A stretch of DNA of 64,000 nucleotides from Phlebotomus papatasi (lineage: Eukaryota > Arthropoda > Insecta > Diptera > Psychodidae): assembly GCF_024763615.1 (NCBI RefSeq), contig NC_077222.1, forward strand, positions 13,392,001 through 13,456,000, in the 5' to 3' direction. The notes under the pieces were generated by a model. That model saw only the letters and a program-made list of their open reading frames with translations. It had not been told where the DNA came from and ran no database searches. Positions 57,769 through 64,000 of the stretch are shown one piece after another; position 1 is the first letter of the stretch, and each line of letters begins with the position of its first letter. The translations under genes were made by a program, and so were the position numbers.

Positions 57769-59515
57769 TAAAATAATTTGTATTATAATATGAACTAACG
57801 TTCATTTTTGCCTAATACTTTACAAAATAGGTTTAAGAATTCTAGATATTTTGTACAATAACTTCCAATTCAGAGTTATTACTGAAATCTTTTAGAACTA
57901 CCTCAATGGTAAGTTGGCAACAAGCACTACAAATGCGATAGTTAGTGAAAATACCAAAAAGTTTTCCTATTAATTGTGTGATAGTTGAACCAAAGTAAGA
58001 TGAATGCAGGCATGTGCTTGGAATTACTGCCAGAAATGCGATGGTGAATGTGTCAGGGAGAGAAAGGTCAAGCACTGCGTGATTTTCAACAATTCAATTA
58101 TACGAAATGGAAAATCCATTTGAATAAATATGTTAGCGGGAGTCGTCCAGGTGGAGAGAGCACCCGTTGAGAAGGTTAGAGAGCTCCAATTGAGCTATTT
58201 CAGTCACACTCCCATGTCACAGTATCTTAGACTTTTCCCTATACTTTCGCCTTTCATGGCATGTCGAAGGCCCATATACAAATTGAATACTTTTTTTTCG
58301 GTCGTTGATGTAGAAAAAAAAAGAAAATTCTCTGTATGCGACACACATAATCCAACGAATATAAATCTTTCCTGGTTGGGACACTGGAGAAAAAAGCATT
58401 TGTTAATTTTATTTGCATTCCTTTATACGCCTTTAGTAAATTTTACTTGGGAGACTGCTATTGGAACACCTGGCGTCTCCACTGCAGATGGAGGCGCCTG
58501 GTGAGAGTTTGCAATTTGCTTGAGTTAAATAAGTTCATCTACATCACAGACTAAGTTTTATGTCCGCTTCATTTTTTCCCTCAGCTGTGATTGATGAAGT
58601 TCTCCAAAATGGGGAGCAAAAAGTGCGGTGAATGGAGATGCCAGGTGGAGAACTTTAATCCCCCACACGTAGAAAATGTGCCATCACCAGAGAACTTTAC
58701 TTAGGCAAATCCTTGCGCTCATGTGGGCATTAAATAACATGTGAGCTTGCATGTAGCAAAGAACTTTGGGGACTCTCTTTGGTCAATCTGTGTGTGTGTA
58801 TGCTGGTTATTGGGACTGACAATTTATTGCACAACACACAACTCCCAGGAACACTGGGCAGATGGCACCCACTCTCTCTCTTTCTAGTCTCATGATTTTG
58901 TTGTTAAGCAGTTTATGCCATGGATGGTGGAGCAAAAGGGAGACTAAAAGATTCCTCACACAGAATTGAGTATAAACGCGATGCCTGTGAACAAGCACAT
59001 ATGCTTTCTCTGCACTCTCATCCTTTTTAAGTCGTATTTCCTGGTGCTGACTCATAAAAGTACAGTACTGACCCCACCAAATTCACCCCAACATATCGCC
59101 CTCTTATTGTGTCCCTGGGTTGTATGATTTAAAGAGGTCTGTGATTTAGTGTCGTGGGAGATTTTATAGTGGCCACGAAGAGAGAAAAGTCACAAAAATG
59201 TCCTCTGGAGATGGAAGAATCTTGTGATAGAACAGAGAAAATTATGTACTTGATAGGCAAGACAATCCTCAGAAAATTGCAATCTTGGAGACTCATACTG
59301 ATGATGACTCAGCTTCCGTGAGAAAATCTCACTGAGATACTTGGATTTAGTACAGTCAGTATTCTGTCGGTTCTGATAAATTTACTGGATTTCACTTAAG
59401 TTTAGTAGAAAATCAATCACAAGCTGGAATTTAACCCTGAACATGCCTTTTGGAAAATATCCGTTAAACGAATTACTCATTTGAATTTAAATTTTATGCT
59501 TGAAAATCAAGGGTA
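57769..59515. other. Unique-looking non-coding DNA
   Basis: The longest frame (58130-58504, plus) ends with a hydrophobic stretch and a GTGAGA right after it, but it shows no known domain and its phase would not fit the Ig exon. Less AT-rich from 58.1 to 59.3 kb. Confidence 0.35.
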
Positions 59516-59955
59516 GGGGAAGGCTTTCTGGCTTCGTACATAATATTGATTCGAACACTTGATATTTTTTCCATATTCCTTTAATGAATCTGACTTTATT
59601 TTATCTGGAAATATGTAACTTAATTAGCTATTAAAATATGTCACAGATAGGTCAGATTCATTAACTCTTTCGCGTCCATAGGGTCATATATGACCCGGGG
59701 AAAAAAGTTTCTTTTTGGCTATTTACATTAATTGAAATCTAACTGGAGTCTTGAGAAAATGAGCCAAGAATCTTACATCCTTCTATTATGATGTCGTGCA
59801 CGAACAGATAGATTTCAATTAATGTAAATACCCAAAAAAAACTTTTTTCCCCGAGTCATGACATTACCCTAAGGACGCGAAAGAGTTAAAGGAGTGTGGG
59901 AAAAAATTTAAAGTGTTCGAAGCCGGAGTATATGATAAATCTTAAAATCTTCCCC
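59516..59955. mobile_element. MITE family M, copy 1 (440 bp with insert)
   Basis: The ends are GGGGAAGGCTTTCTGGC and TTAAAATCTTCCCC, with TA on both sides (59514-59515, 59956-59957). The arms share 'cgaacacttgatatttt' with 'aaatttaaagtgttcgaagc'. A TTAA-flanked MITE (59665-59885) is inserted in the right arm. Without it and one TTAA the element is about 215 bp, comparable with copy 2. Confidence 0.85.
59665..59885. mobile_element. TTAA-flanked MITE family L (221 bp), nested in family M
   Basis: The ends are CTCTTTCGCGTCCATAGGG and CCCTAAGGACGCGAAAGAG, flanked by TTAA on both sides (59661-59664, 59886-59889). The arms are long: 'ttacattaattgaaatct' against 'agatttcaattaatgtaa'. The TTAA site suggests mobilisation by a piggyBac-type transposase. 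The uninterrupted host sequence is visible at 18090-18191. Confidence 0.9.
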
Positions 59956-60404
59956 TATAGTACTATAATAATGTACTAGAATTAATAACCACGGTAGAAT
60001 GGAGTAATTCTGAACAGAATTTAGTTTCGAATTTCTAAATTTTCTATCTGTTTCAGATGGGCAAAGAGAAAAAGAAGACCACGAAAAAGAAATAAGGGCC
60101 TGTCATCATGAGCCCTTTCTTTTCTCCGTCTGAAACTGCAAAGGAATCTAAGAATATTAATCAGATTTTGTATATAATTATCCTGAATTTTACGAGAAAA
60201 TCTTTTAAAAAAATCACTAGAATTTGTCGTATTTTTCATAAAGTATTCAAATTTGGTATACACTGATCTTTGATTTTTCAAAGAACTTAAAATTTTTATT
60301 CCATAATTAAAAAATAAAAGTAAATAAACGACTTTTTGTTCTCCATATTACTATTCCTATCCCTACTTAATACTAGTCATCAACTCGGTGCTTCATACAT
60401 CTAT
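59956..60404. other. Non-coding stretch
   Basis: The minus-strand frame at 60021-60281 is lysine and phenylalanine rich with no domain. No element ends. Confidence 0.4.
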
Positions 60405-60555
60405 AAAAGGCCATAGGGACTTAGGCTGATCTTAGTGAATATTTAGGAAGTAAAATTTGGCAATAAATTTGCACAAATTTCCTTTACTTACCTTTTACTG
60501 TCAAATTTTTCAGGTTAAATATTCCTGAAGATCAGCTTGAGTCTATGTGGGCCTT
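60405..60555. repeat. Small inverted repeat (~150 bp)
   Basis: 'Aggccatagggacttaggct' and 'gatcttagtgaatatttagg' on the left pair with 'aatattcctgaagatcagct' and 'tgagtctatgtgggcctt' on the right. The spacer is AT-rich. It could be a degraded MITE or a structured RNA; no target duplication is evident. Confidence 0.6.
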
Positions 60556-60639
60556 AACGATAATTCTTGATTAATATGCTTGTAAAGGTCTACAAGCCTC
60601 AAATCAGTGAGCAATTTCACTTTAAAAAAAAAATATTGC

Positions 60640-61010
60640 AATTTTAGACCTTAAGATTTCAAAAGACTAAGAAAACACCATAACCTTCTTTATTTTCTTT
60701 TCTACATATTAAAAATTTTATTTAATTCAAACACTCATTTAAAAATATACCATTTAAAGTTACTTTCTGAAATTTTTATTGAAAAATTTTAAAAATTTAG
60801 CCATTTGGGCCCAATTTTTGGAGACGGTTTTTGAAAAAAAAACATACTTTTCAGTGGACAAGATTTCTTTTAGAGTAGTTCTACATTAAAATAAAAAAAA
60901 CAAATATTTCCTGCTAGTAGATGAATTAAACTAGTTTTTGAACGAAGAATTAAAAAAAAAAAGAAATTTAGAAAATTTCAAAAAATATACTTTAAATATT
61001 TTACTTTCGT
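60640..61010. repeat. Repeat family K fragment
   Basis: 'Catacttttcagtggacaag' and 'aaatatttcctgctagtaga' match the copies near 45270 and 49400. Boundaries unclear. Confidence 0.5.
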
Positions 61011-61694
61011 ATGCTTAAAAGCTTGTACTAAATTAGAGATAAATGTTTCTTAAACATATTTTTCATCATATCGTAACAAACCTGCCGTTCTTTAATAAAT
61101 AACTTTAAAGAATACCTCGAATTTTCAGATAAATCTCATAGATATAAATCTTTCGATCTGCCTTTAAAACTCATTCGTATTCTTCGATAACGATCTTTAC
61201 ATTCAAAACGTCAAATTTCTTTAAGTTTTTAGGATCACATGCAACAATCTTCCTCCACAGTAGTTATGCTCAAATAGGAATGTCAAAATTATTCAAGTTG
61301 TTTTTGTTGTTAAAACTGAATAATATAGTCTTAAGAAAAAATTAATAAAAAACCCAAGTAGCAAAATATTGTAACAGTAGCGTTATTTTTCCGTCACATT
61401 GACAGAAAATTATAGATGATTTTTGGAAAACTTTTAACGGTCATAGCAGGTTTCTCAGTTATTGGTAAAAATGGTCAAAAATGCAAGTTAGAAGGTTAAT
61501 TTACAAAGAAAAAATTATGACCCATTTCAATTTTTCTGACTTATATGACTTTTTTACTTAACTAAATCTTTAATTTTGCCGTTAAATGAGAATTTTCAAT
61601 GAGAAAGTCAATGAGAGCTCAGCTCATGTACACTATAACTCATTAATTTAAAACACTCCCCTAGATAGTGAGCGATGCCTAGGTGATCCCAGGA
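61011..61694. other. Non-coding stretch
   Basis: 'Cccaagtagcaaaatattg' near 61352 matches text near 13511, a possible end of a minor repeat. Otherwise nothing recognised. Confidence 0.4.
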
Positions 61695-61929
61695 GGGGAA
61701 TTCTGTAACGATATGACATTGTCATATGACAAATTTTAATATTTTTATGTGGTAAATTCGGAAATATTAATCGAAAATCAGATTCATATCAGTTACTAAG
61801 AGTTTCATAGAGCCCATAGAGCCCCTTGCAATGACCATTCGATGCTCACTGGTCTTTAGTGTTATCCCGTTCTAGAATTTCCCATGAACATTTGCCATAT
61901 GATATTGTCATATCGTTACAGAATACTCC
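61695..61929. mobile_element. MITE family I, copy 2 (235 bp)
   Basis: The ends are GGGGAATTCTGTAACGATAT and 'catatcgttacagaata' followed by CTCC, matching the copy at 9045-9273. The right flank is TA and the left flank is GA. Inner pair 'gacattgtcatatgac' against 'ccatatgatattgtcat'. Confidence 0.8.
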
Positions 61930-62744
61930 TACCGCCGGTGCAAGCAAGATTTTTTCCTGTTTTCACTCTGGACCAGATTAAGTGATTTGCATTTCACTTG
62001 TTTTAATTCGTGATTCTTTAAATAATTCACTTTAAAAATATTCAAGCTTGATATCAAGTTTTTCTTAAAAAGCCAAACTTTGCCAGACAATGAAAAATAA
62101 TCGGAATCCCTGAATAAGTTACGCTCGTTACGCTGTTAATCAGATTTTTGAATTGGTTAGAAAATGCTCTTTGGGCGGTATTGGTTAGCCAGCAACAGTT
62201 ATAACAATACGTTTCGTATTCCTGATAAAATTCTAACTATATTTCCATTTAATTACTTATGTAGTTTTTAAAGGTCGCAGATCAGACATATACAGCTTCA
62301 AAATGCTTAATTTTTAAACCGATTGGACTCTGACTTGACCAATTTGTCATGATTATCGTTAATTGATTTTCATTTTGCTCGAACGCTGTATTATATCATT
62401 TTCCTTCGGCTGTGTTTCACTGGCTTAAAGCTTAACTGGTTTTAGGTATTTACTTGGGGTCCTAAGTAATTCCTCATTAGGTTGATATTCTGTAGATTTT
62501 TTTATTTCTTAGATCAATTGTCGATTTATCAAAGGTTATACAAAGAAACCTAAAGAAGCCCAAATTTCGAATGAGTTATACAGTTGAAAACGTTCTGTTA
62601 GAACGTTTAGATAAAGTTTTGAAGCATAGATAGTAGACTAAAATGAAGTAAATCCCATCGAGATTTACGGAACGGATAAAATTGGCTCGATTAGTAGTTA
62701 GTAAATGTCCTATATCTACTTTCAAATTATTCTAACTGGAGCAC
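61930..62744. other. Non-coding stretch
   Basis: No gene or element ends seen. Confidence 0.4.
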
Positions 62745-63005
62745 ACTTATACGGGTTTCAGAATTAAGTCTTAGCCACTTAACTGCTCTGACCTCTCTAT
62801 AATCAAGTTCTTTTTTTTGGAAAAAAATATCTTAGAATTGGATTATTGGTTATTAGACAAATGACCTGTTGCTTTACATTTAGTATTTAGAGACCTTCGG
62901 AAACTTGGCTAATCCTTTAGTCTGTAGACCGTTTTAGCGTTATTCTTAGAGGTTCCAAAAGATTATACAGATCCAATAGATTGTAAGAATTGGCTAATCC
63001 TTAAT
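62745..63005. repeat. Dispersed repeat family N, copy 3 (degraded)
   Basis: 'Atacgggtttcagaattaag' with 'cttagccacttaactgc' and, further on, 'gagaccttcggaaacttggc' match copy 1 (9590-10060) in order. It is more diverged than the other copies. Confidence 0.55.
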
Positions 63006-63517
63006 CACAAGAACTTCCCTTTCCTATTTTGAAAATATTGTAAATTCATAATTAGATATTTAAATTTTTAACTAGAATTCCTCGGGAATTCCTATAATAG
63101 TGACAAAATTATCGAAAATTAGTCATATCATGTGTATAGGAATAAAGGACAGAAAGTGAAAAAAATAATTATAGAGAGATTTTCTGGCTCTCTTGGCGTG
63201 TGATATGGAAATGTGAACTAATTTTCGTGCACACGAAAGCAGAAAAATGTACATATATTTTTATATTTTGTACACAAAGCTAAAACTAAAATTTACCCGG
63301 GACACGTGAAACAATTCATTTGAATCTATTAAAATTAAATTATATTTACAATAAATTGTATTTAGAGTTGAGCTAACTATTTCTTTCCTCTTTTTAATTA
63401 TTACACACGTGTATTGATGGGGAGGACGGAAACACATCACCCACACGAATTATTTTTATTCAAATGGAAAATGATTTTTAGCATGATTTTTTTTAACTCT
63501 TTCTCTTGCTTTTTCAG
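63006..63517 (+). other. Intronic DNA ending in the Ig exon acceptor
   Basis: The pyrimidine-rich tract from about 63487 ('ttttttttaactctttctct') runs into TTTTTCAG, with the AG at 63516-63517, a strong splice acceptor. The rest of the stretch has no feature. Confidence 0.7.
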
Positions 63518-63650
63518 TGTCGACAGCGAGTGTTGAGGCAGTTCTGGGAAAAACTGCTTCACTACCCTGCGACATCGAACCCGAGGCTAGAGATGACCGG
63601 GTGTACATGGTGCTGTGGTTCAGAGAAAGTGCCGGAAAGCCTCTCTACAG
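63518..63650 (+). CDS. Internal exon: first Ig domain start of a Sidestep-like cell-surface protein
   Basis: This 133 bp exon lies between a strong acceptor (AG at 63516-63517) and a consensus donor (ACAG|GTGAGA at 63651). It enters in phase 1 and leaves in phase 2; the frame starts with the codon at 63520. It encodes about 43 residues: 'STASVEAVLGKTASLPCDI', an acidic linker (EPEARDD), then 'RVYMVLWFRESAGKPLYR'. The pattern VLGKTASLPC is the B strand of an Ig V-type domain with its first cysteine. VLWFRE is the C strand with the core tryptophan. The partner cysteine must be in the next exon, outside the window. VLG..A.LPCDI with VLWF(K/Y)... and PLY is typical of the insect Sidestep family, transmembrane Ig proteins that act in axon guidance and bind Beaten-path partners; this assignment is by eye. 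The signal-peptide exon is not identified. A related Ig superfamily member is the main alternative. Confidence 0.8.
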
Positions 63651-64000
63651 GTGAGACATTTTCGCCCCAAGTGTTACCAGAACGGGAAGATTAAACTATC
63701 AGAGACATGAAAGACATTCCTGCATTATAATAATTTACCGATTACTTCCATAAGATGGAGAAAGGGGAATTGTGGGCAGACGATTGATGATATCTCCTCA
63801 TAGAAAATTAAATTAATTACAATAATTCAATTACTACTATTTCAAAAGAAAAGAATTGATAAATATTTGTTGCTGTCCTGCAACAAAAAAGACTTGCCCT
63901 TAATTGATAACTACTCCTATCAGCATCGTATCATCATTCTTATTAGGTTTCTTTGGGTTTCTTAATATTCGTATTTCTTAAAGAAATCTTTCTTTAGAAA
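63651..64000 (+). other. Start of the intron downstream of the Ig exon
   Basis: It opens with GTGAGA. No further exon is visible before the window ends, so the next part of the Ig domain lies beyond 64000. Confidence 0.7.

Noticed and set aside
58130..58504. Open frame of 124 codons with a hydrophobic segment and a GTGAGA at its end, considered as the signal-peptide exon of the Ig gene
   Set aside because: The splice at 58500 would leave in phase 2, but the Ig exon enters in phase 1. The hydrophobic segment is far from the frame's start codon, and no known domain is present.
60021..60281. 86-codon minus-strand open frame, considered as a decayed LINE fragment
   Set aside because: No RT motif could be identified. 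The resemblance was limited to a few hydrophobic residues.
63506..63694. Plus-strand open frame of 62 codons across the Ig exon
   Set aside because: It is in the wrong frame. The correct frame, between acceptor and donor, gives an Ig-type sequence with the conserved cysteine and tryptophan.

Overview
This window reads as non-coding DNA from an insect, most likely a dipteran. It is very AT-rich, has no long protein-coding frames, contains many short TA-flanked terminal-inverted-repeat elements, and holds one spliced immunoglobulin (Ig) exon resembling the Drosophila Sidestep family. A phlebotomine sand fly would fit, but the sequence does not prove it. There is no sign of bacterial organisation: no operons, ribosome binding sites, rRNA, tRNA genes or CRISPR arrays.

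Coding content: the only confidently recognised host coding sequence is the plus-strand exon at 63518-63650, bounded by a strong acceptor and donor. It encodes the first part of an Ig V-type domain. The long stretch to its left may be a giant first intron, intergenic DNA, or both; no convincing upstream exon was found. The only other recognisable protein sequence is a 5'-truncated reverse transcriptase fragment of a non-LTR retrotransposon at 8036-8842 (minus strand).

Layout: 1-1050 featureless; 1055-4345 a diverged tandem array of about 178 bp, interrupted by three inverted-repeat elements; 6834-7386 two small MITEs; 7853-8842 the LINE fragment; 9045-10812 MITE and palindromic repeats; 10.8-13.5 kb mostly unique; 13712-15750 a TTAA-flanked piggyBac-like element with insertions; 17717-19661 a pogo-like MITE and a mariner-like MITE with a nested 967 bp element; 20.4-21.0 kb two possible MITEs; 21.1-23.0 kb unique; 23050-27634 a dense cluster (a piggyBac-like MITE, four copies of MITE family A, a minisatellite, and a host MITE carrying three others); 27.9-28.8 kb a dispersed repeat; 30653-33700 further MITEs, including a very fresh 296 bp palindrome; 35684-36872 a minisatellite built from terminal-repeat motifs; 37 kb a tRNA-derived SINE and another family A copy; 40552-42255 a nested family A pair carrying a retroposed insert, then two more elements; 43.7-46.3 kb a repeat and a roughly 2 kb nested element; 47.7-51.6 kb MITEs and a retroelement 3' end with a GNRA-type hairpin; 53.5 kb a SINE; 54.9-57.8 kb repeats, a LINE 3' end and a foldback element; 59.5-63.0 kb further elements, one with a paralogous empty site; then the Ig exon.

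The genes do not form a system here. The coherent biology is the transposon community. At least ten families of non-autonomous elements share TA (or at least 2 bp) target duplications, and they repeatedly insert into each other, so their relative ages can be read from the nesting. No transposase gene is visible, so all these elements must have been mobilised in trans. Repeat identities come from reading by eye. Boundaries supported by terminal repeats plus target duplications are accurate to a few bases; boundaries of dispersed repeats are approximate.
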